A stretch of DNA of 64,000 bases, taken from Pseudomonas sp. Irchel s3f7 (GTDB taxonomy: Bacteria; Pseudomonadota; Gammaproteobacteria; Pseudomonadales; Pseudomonadaceae). Made by a program: the position numbers and the translations under genes. Below the pieces are notes generated by a model, which had not been told where the DNA came from, did not search any database, and saw nothing but the letters and a program-made list of their open reading frames with translations. Below, piece after piece: positions 20,282 through 28,282 of this stretch (the stretch's first letter is position 1; each line of letters starts with the position of its first letter). Location of the stretch: NCBI RefSeq assembly GCF_900187615.1, contig NZ_FYDO01000005.1, positions 179,197 to 243,196 of the forward strand, given 5' to 3'.

Positions 20282-20293
20282 TCCGGATTTGAT

Positions 20294-20561
20294 GTTGGCC
20301 TTTCTGGCCCCATCGCTGGCAAGCCAGCTCCTACAGGTTCTGTGAACGCCGCAGATCACTGTTGGCCTTTCTGGCCCCATCGCTGGCAAGCCAGCTCCTA
20401 CAGGTTCTGTGAACGCCACAGATCACTGTTGGCCTTTCTGGCCCCATCGCTGGCAAGCCAGCTCCTACAGGTTCTGTGAACGCCGCAGATCACTGTGGGC
20501 CTTTCTGGCCCCATCGCTGGCAGGCCAGCTCCTACAGGATCTGTGAACGCCGCAGATCACT
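20294..20561. repeat. Four direct repeats of a 67-bp REP-containing unit
   Basis: Units start at 20294, 20361, 20428 and 20495, exactly 67 bases apart, with no spacers. Each holds GGCCTTTCTGGCC, one REP (GCTGGCAAGCCAGC) and a GAACGCCGCAGATCACT tail. The copies differ at only a few positions; for example, the last has GCAGGC where the others have GCAAGC. Such near identity points to recent expansion. Confidence 0.95.
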
Positions 20562-20584
20562 GTAGGAGCTGGCTTGCCAGCGAT
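20562..20584. repeat. Inverted REP closing the tandem array
   Basis: A single REP in the opposite orientation directly abuts the fourth 67-bp unit. With any unit it could form the REPIN from which the array probably grew. Confidence 0.85.
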
Positions 20585-20614
20585 AGCGTCATCCGCAACA
20601 CCACAATCTCTTGA

Positions 20615-21544
20615 TCAAACCGACAACCGCAACCGCGCCAAATCCCTTAACGGCGGAGCCCCGAACAATCGGCTGTACTCCCGGCTGAACTGCGAAGGGC
20701 TTTCATAGCCGACTCGATACCCCGCCGCCGAAGCCTCAAGCCCCTCGGCCAGCATCAACCGCCGCGCCTCCTGCAAGCGCAGCTGCTTCTGATACTGCAA
20801 CGGACTCATCGCCGTCATCGCCTTGAAACGGTGATGCAGTGTCGACACGCTCAGGTTCACTTCCTTCGCCAGATCATCAATGCGCAGCGGCTGTTCAAAA
20901 TTGCCGTTGAGCCATTTGATCGCCTGGCTGATGCGATGGCTCTGGCTGTTGGCGATGGCGATTTCGTACAGCCGATGGCCCTGTTGACTGCGCAACAGCC
21001 GATAGAGAATCTCCCGGCGAATCAGCGGCGCGAGCATGGCGATATCTTTCGGGGTCTCAAGCAAACGTGCCAGGCGCAGCACAGCGTCGAGCATCGCGCT
21101 GTCGAGTTTTTCGACATACAACCCGCGCCCGGTCGGACGGGTGGGTACGCCCATGGGCCCGGCGTCGGCGATCAGCGCGGTGATTTCCGCCGGATCGATG
21201 TCCAGACGCAGGGCGAGGATCGGTTCTTCGGCCGAGACATTCACCACCCGACCACTCAGCGGCATCGAAACCGAGACCACCAGATAATTCAGCGGGTCGT
21301 AGTTGAAGTATTCATTGGCCAGCTGAACTTCCTTGCGGCCCTGGGCCATGATGCACAGCGCCGGTTGCGCCAGCACCGGGGCGAACTCGTGGGACTGGCT
21401 GTGGCGCGACATGAACAACGAACCGATGGCCGTGGCGTAGCTGCCATCTTCGGCGGTGTTGCGGCGAATGATCGCCGCCAGCTCCGCGCGCTGGTGCTCC
21501 ATGTCGGTGTCCAGCGGGGTTTCAGAGTGATCGAGTGACGACAT
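20615..21544 (-). CDS. AraC-family regulator (AraC_N type)
   Basis: A 309-residue AraC regulator: an N-terminal AraC_N ligand domain (about 1-195) and a C-terminal double helix-turn-helix (LAKEVNLSVSTLHHRFKAM, and GYESPSQFSREYSRLFG). The ATG at 21544 has GAGGAT upstream; the open frame continues further, but without a better start. Members of this family often control neighbouring reductase or efflux genes, but none lies adjacent. The target is unknown. Confidence 0.75.
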   Translation of the reverse strand: MSSLDHSETPLDTDMEHQRAELAAIIRRNTAEDGSYATAIGSLFMSRHSQSHEFAPVLAQPALCIMAQGRKEVQLANEYFNYDPLNYLVVSVSMPLSGRVVNVSAEEPILALRLDIDPAEITALIADAGPMGVPTRPTGRGLYVEKLDSAMLDAVLRLARLLETPKDIAMLAPLIRREILYRLLRSQQGHRLYEIAIANSQSHRISQAIKWLNGNFEQPLRIDDLAKEVNLSVSTLHHRFKAMTAMSPLQYQKQLRLQEARRLMLAEGLEASAAGYRVGYESPSQFSREYSRLFGAPPLRDLARLRLSV

Positions 21545-21962
21545 GCAAGGCATCCTCGGCAAGGCATGGGGAATGGGCAAAGCATAAGTTTGTGCAAGCC
21601 GCAGCGGTAGACACATCCTGCCCGATGCTTGCCTGATTCTGCACGGGGAGGGTTTCGTCCCCAAACACGGCCAACCCGCCGACAACTCCGATAACCCCGT
21701 AGGAGCTGCCGAAGGCTGCGATCTGTTGATGTTTACTTTCAACATCAAAAGATCGCAGCCTTCGGCAGCTCCTACACAAAACGCGTATGACAGAACCGTG
21801 ACAGGGTTTTGCTCGTTGTTACAGGCGACTCATGCAGTCTCGCAGGATTGTGCAACGCACCGGCAGGAATCGACTAACGACTCACCCATCGCGGCCCTTA
21901 ACCTTTGATCCTGTCGCAGCCCGTCCCCCGGCTGCCACGCGACTCCCCGGGAGGGTTGAACC
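21545..21962. other. 418-bp intergenic region
   Basis: It separates the divergent AraC and monooxygenase genes. It holds the long palindromic repeat at 21699-21775 and presumably both promoters. I see no credible coding sequence. A GGGAGGG ribosome-binding site sits just before 21963. Confidence 0.6.
21699..21775. repeat. Long inverted repeat, GGAGCTGCCGAAGGCTGCG family
   Basis: Two inverted arms of a second repeat family (arm core GCTGCCGAAGGCTGCGATC) around an AT-rich centre that is itself palindromic (TTGATGTT/AACATCAA). It can fold into one long hairpin. The same arm recurs at 30015-30070 and 51838-51891. Confidence 0.85.
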
Positions 21963-22316
21963 ATGTCCACGCAAATCCCAGTCAGTCATATGGCCTTCGT
22001 TCGAGCGTGCGCCGGGCGTTCGGCGGAACTCGGCGTGCGCCTCAGTGCCCTGATTGAGCCGTCCCGCGCGGCGCCAGGTTGCCTGAATTTTGCCTTGCAG
22101 CATTCGCAGTGCGACCCGCAGTTGTGGTTGGTGTCCGGTTTCTGGAGCAATCAACAAGCCATGACTGCGTACTTCAGTACCCCGGCGATGGAGGTTTTTG
22201 CCGAGCTGGTGCAGGAACTGGTGGTCAACAGCCTGGATTTTCATACGTTCAAGGACGTGTCGGCGGCGCAGGCCCTGCGTCAGTCGGGGGCAGCGGTACA
22301 CAAACTGGCCGGTTGA
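21963..22316 (+). CDS. Antibiotic-biosynthesis-monooxygenase (ABM) fold protein
   Basis: A 117-residue single-domain protein resembling the dimeric alpha-beta-barrel ABM/quinol monooxygenase family, seen in strands such as CLNFALQHS and QLWLVSGFWSN and the helix AMEVFAELVQELV. Members include quinone-modifying and haem-degrading enzymes as well as non-catalytic versions, so the reaction is unknown. It starts at the ATG at 21963. Confidence 0.65.
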   Translation: MSTQIPVSHMAFVRACAGRSAELGVRLSALIEPSRAAPGCLNFALQHSQCDPQLWLVSGFWSNQQAMTAYFSTPAMEVFAELVQELVVNSLDFHTFKDVSAAQALRQSGAAVHKLAG

Positions 22317-22355
22317 GGGTTTAATGCAGCATCTCAATCAGCCAGGATTCGCGAC

Positions 22356-22586
22356 ATGGCACGTAAAGCCTTTGAACACTTCGAAGCCGTTTCCGCCGTA
22401 GTACCGGGCGAGGGTGGTTATCATGCCGCCATCGCCGTCAAAGCGCTGGGTGGTTCCGGTGCCCCGCGCTTTCACAAGGTTCTGGAAGAGCAGACCTTCA
22501 AGACCGCCCATGACGCCGATCTCGCGGCCGCGAAAGAGTTGACCCGCCTCAAGGACGTCAAAGAAGACGCTGACCTGCTCTGGTGA
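22356..22586 (+). CDS. Conserved small protein of unknown function
   Basis: A 76-residue soluble protein with alternating charged and hydrophobic residues, rich in Lys and Ala. It looks like a compact alpha/beta domain with a C-terminal helix (AKELTRLKDVKED). It ends directly against the 3' end of the flavin reductase gene on the other strand (22587). I do not recognise a named family. Confidence 0.6.
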   Translation: MARKAFEHFEAVSAVVPGEGGYHAAIAVKALGGSGAPRFHKVLEEQTFKTAHDADLAAAKELTRLKDVKEDADLLW

Positions 22587-23216
22587 TTACTTCACCGCCC
22601 CCGGGCGGTGCATCTTGAACAAGGCTTCAGGTCCCAGCTGGAAATAATCCGCGGGCCCACCGCCGCGCAGAATCGGCTCTGCCGCGGCGGTGTCGTACAC
22701 CCCATCCTTCAACAGCCACTTGGCGATATGCACGGCGACCACTTCGCCGAGAATCAGCCAGCTCGGCACCACATTCCCGTCCGCGCGCTGCAACTGAATG
22801 ATCTGCGTGACCTTGCACTCGAACGACACCGGGCTTTCGGCGACGCGCGGCACCTGGATGATGTTCGACGCCACTTTGGTCAGCCCGGACAGTTCGAACT
22901 CATCCACTTCCGGCCCGACCATCGCGCAGCTTTGGTTCATCTGCTCGGCCAACGGCCGGGTCGCCAGGTTCCAGGCAAACTCGCCGGTCTGCTCGATGTT
23001 GTTCAGGCTGTCTTTACGCCCGACGCTGGAGAACCCGATGATCGGCGGAATGTAGTTGAAGGCGTTGAAGAAACTGTAAGGCGCCAGGTTCAAGCGACCT
23101 TCGGCATCCTGTGAAGAAATCCAGCCGATAGGCCGCGGGCCGACGATGGCGTTGAACGGATCGTGGGGCAGGCCGTGGCCGTTGGCGGGTTCGTAATAGT
23201 GGATGTCGTCGGGCAT
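22587..23216 (-). CDS. Flavin reductase-like / DIM6-NTAB family FMN-binding protein
   Basis: A 209-residue protein of the flavin-reductase (split-barrel FMN-binding) family: GPRPIGWISSQD near residue 30, then NLAPYSFFNAFNYIPP, then the SFECKV strand. Relatives reduce free flavin or bind FMN; the partner enzyme is not obvious. I chose the ATG at 23216 (MPDDIHYYEP), with GGAA about seven bases upstream. ATGs at 23234 and 23252 extend it but lack ribosome-binding sites. Confidence 0.75.
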   Translation of the reverse strand: MPDDIHYYEPANGHGLPHDPFNAIVGPRPIGWISSQDAEGRLNLAPYSFFNAFNYIPPIIGFSSVGRKDSLNNIEQTGEFAWNLATRPLAEQMNQSCAMVGPEVDEFELSGLTKVASNIIQVPRVAESPVSFECKVTQIIQLQRADGNVVPSWLILGEVVAVHIAKWLLKDGVYDTAAAEPILRGGGPADYFQLGPEALFKMHRPGAVK

Positions 23217-23293
23217 GAAGGGATTCCGGGGCATTGTTCGGGAGGCGTTCATAGTGCAAGGATGAACAGCTGATTTCCAGTCGACTCTACCTC

Positions 23294-23376
23294 TGTAGGA
23301 GCGAGCTTGCTCGCGATGGAGTGTCAGTCGACAACCACTGATCTGATACACCATCGCCGGCAAGCCGGCTCCTACA
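23294..23376. repeat. REP pair (REPIN), mixed subtype
   Basis: A GCGAGCTTGCTCGC-type element at 23294-23318 faces a GCCGGCAAGCCGGC-type element at 23351-23376, upstream of the flavin reductase gene. Confidence 0.75.
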
Positions 23377-23396
23377 GGGGGGATGTTGATTCAATG

Positions 23397-23435
23397 AAAA
23401 AGGGGCAGATCCCGGTGAGGTCTGCCCCTTTTCTT
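23397..23435 (-). terminator. Intrinsic terminator of the permease gene
   Basis: A GC-rich stem (AAGGGGCAGA with its complement, 7-base loop) flanked on both sides by A/T runs lies 12 bp past the permease stop on the minus strand. Confidence 0.85.
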
Positions 23436-23446
23436 TGCCGCTTGAT

Positions 23447-24766
23447 TTAGTCCGTAACGATCCGCGAATGCTTGCGGGTGTCTTTCATGGTGATGTACAC
23501 CAGCAACGACACGGCGATGCACGCGGTGACATACCAGTAGTAACCGGATTCCATGCCGATGCTCTTGAACCACAGCGCGATGTATTCAGCGGTGCCGCCG
23601 AAGATCGAGACGGTCAGCGCGTACGGCAGGCCGACGCCCAGGGCGCGGATTTCAGTCGGGAACAGTTCGGCTTTCACCACGGCGTTGATCGAGGTGTAGC
23701 CACTGACGATGATCAGCGCCGCCATGATCAGGAAGAACGCGCCCCACCAGGTCGTGATGGTGTGCAGGGTGGTGAGGATCGGCACGGTGAACAGCGTACC
23801 CAGAATGCCGAAGGCAATCAGGATCGGCCGGCGACCGATTTTGTCCGACAGCCCGCCGATGATCGGTTGCAGGCACATAAACAGGAACAGCGTGGCGGCG
23901 GAAATGGTGGTGGAGTCGGAGATGCTCATGCCGACGGTGTTCACCAGGTATTTCTGCATGTACGTGGTGTAGGTGTAGAACGCCAGCGTACCGCCCATGG
24001 TCAGGCCGACCACGGTCATCAGTTCCTTCGGGTGGCGCATCAAGGTGCGCATCGCGCTTTCCTTGGCCTTTTCTTTCTTGGTGAAAGACTCGGTTTCTTC
24101 CATGCCACGACGCAGGTACAGCGCGACCACGGCACACAGCGCGCCAATGGCGAACGGGATGCGCCAGCCCCAGGCGTACAGCTCCTCGGTGGTCAGGAAG
24201 TTCTGCAGGACAATCAGTACCGCCAAAGCGATGAGCTGACCGGAAATCAGGGTCACGTACTGGAAGCTGGAGTAGAACCCGCGACGTTCCTTGGTTGCCA
24301 TCTCACTGAGGTAAGTGGCCGAGGTGCCGTATTCGCCACCGACCGACAGGCCTTGCAGCAAGCGCGCGAACACCAGCAGGATCGGTGCGCCGATGCCGAT
24401 GACTTCGTAGCTCGGGCTCAGGGCGATCAGCAGCGAGCCGAAGCACATCAGGTACACCGAGGCCATCAACGCTTTCTTGCGTCCGACTTTGTCGGCATAC
24501 AGGCCCATCAACCAGCCACCGATCGGGCGCATCAGGAAGCCCACGGCGAAGATGGCGGCGGTGTTCAGCAGTTGTGCGGTGGTGTCGCCTTTAGGGAAAA
24601 AGGTCTTGGCGAAGTACAAAGAGAAGGCGGCATAGACGTACCAGTCGTACCACTCGACCATGTTGCCGACAGAACCGCTGAAAATCGATTTGATGCGACT
24701 GGCGGTGGTTCTTTCTTTAGCCGGCGTGGCAGCCGACCCAAGGGGCAGGGCGTTGGAGTTATCCAT
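23447..24766 (-). CDS. MFS alpha-ketoglutarate/dicarboxylate:H+ symporter (KgtP/PcaT-like)
   Basis: A 439-residue, 12-helix permease of the metabolite:H+ symporter family. GNMVEWYDWYVYAAFSLYFAK in helix 1 and the DKVGRKKAL loop 2-3 motif are characteristic of KgtP/ProP-type carriers. I chose the ATG at 24766 because AAGGA lies seven bases upstream; the ATG at 24781 has no ribosome-binding site. A sigma-54 promoter sits upstream (24829-24844), and an NtrC-family regulator with its sensor follows the same strand. This resembles the P. aeruginosa MifSR/PcaT alpha-ketoglutarate uptake system, so 2-oxoglutarate or a related C5 acid is the likely substrate. Confidence 0.85.
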   Translation of the reverse strand: MDNSNALPLGSAATPAKERTTASRIKSIFSGSVGNMVEWYDWYVYAAFSLYFAKTFFPKGDTTAQLLNTAAIFAVGFLMRPIGGWLMGLYADKVGRKKALMASVYLMCFGSLLIALSPSYEVIGIGAPILLVFARLLQGLSVGGEYGTSATYLSEMATKERRGFYSSFQYVTLISGQLIALAVLIVLQNFLTTEELYAWGWRIPFAIGALCAVVALYLRRGMEETESFTKKEKAKESAMRTLMRHPKELMTVVGLTMGGTLAFYTYTTYMQKYLVNTVGMSISDSTTISAATLFLFMCLQPIIGGLSDKIGRRPILIAFGILGTLFTVPILTTLHTITTWWGAFFLIMAALIIVSGYTSINAVVKAELFPTEIRALGVGLPYALTVSIFGGTAEYIALWFKSIGMESGYYWYVTACIAVSLLVYITMKDTRKHSRIVTD

Positions 24767-24828
24767 TGAAGGATCCTTCATTTAATTGTTTTTGTGGAGC
24801 GCGATTAAACGCAGCCTGTCAGGGCTAT

Positions 24829-24844
24829 AGCAGGAGCTGTGCCA
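24829..24844 (-). promoter_or_regulatory. Sigma-54 (-24/-12) promoter of the permease gene
   Basis: On the minus strand the sequence reads TGGCACAGCTCCTGCT, with GG and GC separated by exactly ten bases, matching TGGCAC-N5-TTGC except for one T. The transcript would begin near 24818, giving a leader of about 50 nt. Confidence 0.8.
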
Positions 24845-24886
24845 ACGGGGAGAGGGCCGGTTTAGAGGGGGTAGGTCGTTTCGGTG

Positions 24887-24932
24887 AGCGGAAATCCGCT
24901 TATGTTTGGCTGGGGGTGAGCGGAAAACTGCT
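24887..24932. promoter_or_regulatory. Twin enhancer-like operators upstream of the sigma-54 promoter
   Basis: Two copies of GGTGAGCGGAAA-type sequence are present. The first forms the perfect palindrome AGCGGAAATCCGCT (24887-24900) and the second the imperfect AGCGGAAAACTGCT (24919-24932). They are 32 bp apart, about three helical turns, and 40-100 bp upstream of the -24 box. They are candidate sites for the neighbouring NtrC-family regulator. Confidence 0.65.
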
Positions 24933-24970
24933 GATTGGGTTCGTGAATTTGCAGTGCCTGCTCTGGCCTC

Positions 24971-25037
24971 TTCGCTGGCAAGCCAGCTCCTACAGTGGAT
25001 CTGTGCGCACATTGTAGGAGCTGGCTTGCCAGCGATG
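24971..25037. repeat. REP pair (REPIN)
   Basis: Inverted copies at 24971-24994 and 25013-25037 between the operator region of the permease and the 3' end of the regulator gene. Confidence 0.85.
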
Positions 25038-25052
25038 AGGCCCGTCCAAACG

Positions 25053-26378
25053 CTACAAAAACATCTCTCGGCTCAACCCATGCCGCTGCATCTTTTCATT
25101 GAAGGTCCGACGCGGCAGTTGCAGTTCTTCAAGCACCGCTTTGATGTCGCCCTTGTGTCGGGTCAGCGCCGCGCGCAGGCATTGCGCTTCGAACGCTTCC
25201 TGCTGCGCTGCCAATGATTGACCCGATTCAATGCCGGCCGGTTCCGGCTCGCCCAGCCCCAATACCTGACGCTCGGCCACGTTCGCCAGTTCGCGCACGT
25301 TGCCGGGCCAGTCGTGACTCAACAAATGGCTCAGCTGCGGCCCGCTCAACGGTGCAAAGGTTCGACCCAGGCGCTCGGCAGCGCTTTGGGCAAACGACTC
25401 GAACAACAACGGAATGTCTTCGCGGCGCTCGCGCAATGGCGGCAAACGCAGTTCGGCAACGTTCAGTCGATAGGCCAGGTCTTCGCGAAAACGCCCGGCC
25501 CGCGCTTCGTCGAGCAGGTCCGGTTTGGTCGCGGCAATGATGCGCAAATCCACGCGGATGCTTTGATTGGAACCCAGTCGCTCCAGTTTCTGCTCCTGCA
25601 ATACCCGCAGTAATTTCACCTGTTGGGCCAACGGCATGCTTTCGATTTCATCGAGGAACAGCGTGCCGCCGTCCGCGTATTCGAGTTTGCCGATGCGCTT
25701 GCCCTGCGCGCCGGTGAACGCGCCGCTTTCGTGGCCGAACAGTTCGGCTTCGAACAGTTGTTCCGGAATCGCCGCACAGTTGAGCGCAACAAAGGGTTTA
25801 TCGGCCCGCGGCCCGAAGTCGTGCAGGCAACGGGCGACCAGTTCCTTGCCGCTGCCGGTCTCGCCGCGGATCAGCACATTGACCGGCAACGTCGCCAGGT
25901 CGAGCACCTGGCGCCGCAAAGTCTGCAAGCCCCGGGAGACGCCCAGCAGCGTGGCGTCGAGCTTGGCTCGGTTGTCGGCTTGTTCGTGCAGTGCGCGGTT
26001 TTCCAGAATCAGACGGCGCTTGTCGAGGGCGCGCCGCAGGCTGGCGAGCAGGGTCTCGGGGCTGAAGGGTTTTTCGAGAAAGTCGTAGGCGCCATCGCGC
26101 ATGGCCTCGACGGCCATCGGCACATCGCCGTGGCCGGTCAGCAGGATCACCGGCAAGTCGGCGTCACGACGTTGCACTTCGGCCAGCAGTTCCAGGCCGG
26201 TCATGCCGGGCATGCGCACGTCGCTGAGAATCACCCCGGCAAAATGCTTCGGCAGCTGCGCCAGGCATTCATCGGCACGGCTGAACAGTTGCACCTCGAA
26301 ACCCGACAGGCTCAACCACTGTTCGACGGCGCTGCGGATGCTGCTTTCGTCGTCGACGACCATCACTGAGTTCAGCAT
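25053..26378 (-). CDS. NtrC-family sigma-54-dependent response regulator (DctD/MifR-like)
   Basis: A 441-residue regulator with an N-terminal receiver (phospho-acceptor Asp53 in LSDVRMPG), a central AAA+ domain (Walker A GETGSGKE; sigma-54 contact loop GAFTGA; GGTLFLDEIE), and a C-terminal Fis-type helix-turn-helix (PRRTFNEKMQRHGL). It must act with RNA polymerase sigma-54. Its gene overlaps the sensor gene by seven bases. The sigma-54 promoter before the permease is the obvious target, as for MifR control of alpha-ketoglutarate transport. DctD of the C4-dicarboxylate system is the alternative. Confidence 0.9.
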   Translation of the reverse strand: MLNSVMVVDDESSIRSAVEQWLSLSGFEVQLFSRADECLAQLPKHFAGVILSDVRMPGMTGLELLAEVQRRDADLPVILLTGHGDVPMAVEAMRDGAYDFLEKPFSPETLLASLRRALDKRRLILENRALHEQADNRAKLDATLLGVSRGLQTLRRQVLDLATLPVNVLIRGETGSGKELVARCLHDFGPRADKPFVALNCAAIPEQLFEAELFGHESGAFTGAQGKRIGKLEYADGGTLFLDEIESMPLAQQVKLLRVLQEQKLERLGSNQSIRVDLRIIAATKPDLLDEARAGRFREDLAYRLNVAELRLPPLRERREDIPLLFESFAQSAAERLGRTFAPLSGPQLSHLLSHDWPGNVRELANVAERQVLGLGEPEPAGIESGQSLAAQQEAFEAQCLRAALTRHKGDIKAVLEELQLPRRTFNEKMQRHGLSREMFL

Positions 26379-28138
26379 GGTTCTTGAACCTCCTGATCGA
26401 TGGGCAGCGTCATGGTAAATACCGCGCCGTTATCGTGGTTGTCCGCGCTCAGGCGGCCGCCCGATTCGTGAACGATAGCGAAGGACACCGCCAGCCCGAT
26501 ACCCAGGCCATCGCCCACCGGTTTGGTGGTGAAGAACGGATCGAACACCTTTGGCAGGTTCTCTTCGGTAATGCCGCCGCCGTTGTCGATGACGCTCAGA
26601 CGCCACAGTTGTTCGTCAGCTTCGAGGCGGATTTCCAGGCGTTTGCAGGGTTTGTCCTGCATCGCATCCAGCGCATTACGCAGCAGGTTGATCAGCACTT
26701 GTTCCAGACGAATCGCATCGCCGCGCACCCACGCCGGGCGGGTCAGGTGCAACACGGTACTGACCTGTTCGTCGCGCAACCGTGTATCGAGCAATTGCAG
26801 AGACTGATCCACCACGCTGGCCAGGTCCAGGCGTTCACGCAATCCGCTGGGGCTTTTGCGGGCGAAAGTTTTCAGGTGGCCGGTGAGGGCCGCCATGCGC
26901 GTGAGCATTTCATCCACAGGCTTGAGCGCCTTGTAGGCGTCATCAACCCGGCCATGGTCGAGCAGCAGGCGCAAGGTCGCCAGCTGCATGCGCTGGGCGG
27001 TCAGCGGTTGATTGATTTCGTGGGCCAGCGCCGCCGACATCTGCCCGAGGGCCGCGAGTTTGGCCGATTGCACCAGGCCTTCCTGAGCTGTGCGCAGGTC
27101 GCGGGTGCGTTCTTCCACCAGCTGTTCGAGTTCTTCGCGACTGCGCTGGCGCAGTTTGGCCAGGCGCCAGCGCTGGTTGAGAAACAGCAACAGGAACACC
27201 ACCGTCAGCCACAGACCGGCGGCGGCGAGGGCGGCGTTGCGACGGTCTTCGAAGGCGACCTGCGGGCGACGCAGCAGGTGCAGCGTCCAGCCGTCGGTAC
27301 TTAGCGGCAGGGATTCCCACAGGTAGTCCGCCTTGCCGTCGGGGCCATCGACCCGCGCCAGATCACTGTTGTCGTCGAAGCGTCGCAGCGACTCAAACGC
27401 CAACGGGGTCAGGGTTTGTTTGTCGTATTGGCGGGTGGTCTTGAGTTCGGCGTGATCGTTGTCGCTCAACGGTTTCAGGAAGCGATAGCGCCAGCCTGGC
27501 TGATTGGCGATGAAGATGATCCCGCGTGCGTCGCTGACCAACAGCGTGTCGTTGCCCTGGCTCCACTCCCGCTCCAGCTCCGGAAACTCGAGTTTCACCA
27601 CCATGGCGCCGAGGAACCGCTCTTCGTCATCCGTGACGGCGCTGGACAGGAAATAGCCGGGAATCCCGCTGGTCACGCCCACGGCGTAAAAGCGCCCGGT
27701 GCCCTGGGTGCGGGTCTGATTGAAATAAGGACGGAAGCCGTAATTGTGGCCGACGTAACTGCTGGGCAGTCGCCAGTTGCTCGCCGCCACGGCCAGACCG
27801 GTGCGGTCGAGCAGCTCCAGGGTCGAGGACTCGGCGGCGCCGTTGATCTTCTCCAATTTGCGGTTCAGCGCATCTTGCTGCTCGGCACTCACCGCTCCCT
27901 TGAGGGCCGAACGCAGTTCCGGGTCCAGGGCCAACACGGCGGGCAGGGCGCGATAACGTTCGATCAGGGTGTGCAGGGAGTTGGCATACAGCGCCAATTG
28001 CTGATTGGCGCGGGATGCGTCTTCGACCATTGACTGGCGCACGGTCTGACGCATGGCCAGGGTCGCGGCAAGGGCAGCGCCGGCGATGATCAGCAGGGTG
28101 TAGAGCGCCAGGCGCAAGGGGCGGGAAGTCAGAAGCAT
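26372..28138 (-). CDS. Sensor histidine kinase with periplasmic Cache domain (DctB/MifS-like)
   Basis: A 588-residue membrane kinase: TM1 at about 8-28, a double-Cache sensing domain in the periplasm (about 40-295), TM2 at about 302-322, a coiled coil, then the H-box [20 protein letters not shown] with His373 and the ATPase domain ([13 protein letters not shown], and [17 protein letters not shown]). Length and order match P. aeruginosa MifS and rhizobial DctB. It likely senses external 2-oxoglutarate or C4 acids and phosphorylates the overlapping regulator. The ATG at 28138 was chosen because the hydrophobic segment follows directly. Confidence 0.88.
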   Translation of the reverse strand: MLLTSRPLRLALYTLLIIAGAALAATLAMRQTVRQSMVEDASRANQQLALYANSLHTLIERYRALPAVLALDPELRSALKGAVSAEQQDALNRKLEKINGAAESSTLELLDRTGLAVAASNWRLPSSYVGHNYGFRPYFNQTRTQGTGRFYAVGVTSGIPGYFLSSAVTDDEERFLGAMVVKLEFPELEREWSQGNDTLLVSDARGIIFIANQPGWRYRFLKPLSDNDHAELKTTRQYDKQTLTPLAFESLRRFDDNSDLARVDGPDGKADYLWESLPLSTDGWTLHLLRRPQVAFEDRRNAALAAAGLWLTVVFLLLFLNQRWRLAKLRQRSREELEQLVEERTRDLRTAQEGLVQSAKLAALGQMSAALAHEINQPLTAQRMQLATLRLLLDHGRVDDAYKALKPVDEMLTRMAALTGHLKTFARKSPSGLRERLDLASVVDQSLQLLDTRLRDEQVSTVLHLTRPAWVRGDAIRLEQVLINLLRNALDAMQDKPCKRLEIRLEADEQLWRLSVIDNGGGITEENLPKVFDPFFTTKPVGDGLGIGLAVSFAIVHESGGRLSADNHDNGAVFTMTLPIDQEVQEPC

Positions 28139-28224
28139 GCGGTCGGCAACAGGCGAAAATAAGGGCGAGCACCATAGCATGCGAATCGCGTTCTTCTCTC
28201 CTGAGGGAGCCATTGTCGAGGCGA

Positions 28225-28263
28225 AAAAAAACCGGTCTGTCGTTGCCGACAAACCGGTTTTTT
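28225..28263. terminator. Strong bidirectional terminator after the fumarase gene
   Basis: A 14-bp stem with one mismatch (AAACCGGTCTGTCG and CGACAAACCGGTTT, 4-base loop) flanked by A and T runs. It lies 20 bp beyond the fumarase stop and upstream of the sensor kinase gene. Confidence 0.9.
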
Positions 28264-28282
28264 CAACGGACCTGAGTGCCGT

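Noticed and set aside
20294..20561. CRISPR-like array
   Set aside because: The repeats are contiguous 67-bp direct copies with no variable spacers and no cas genes.
24764..24781. Permease start at ATG 24781
   Set aside because: It has no ribosome-binding site, while the ATG at 24766 has AAGGA at a good distance.
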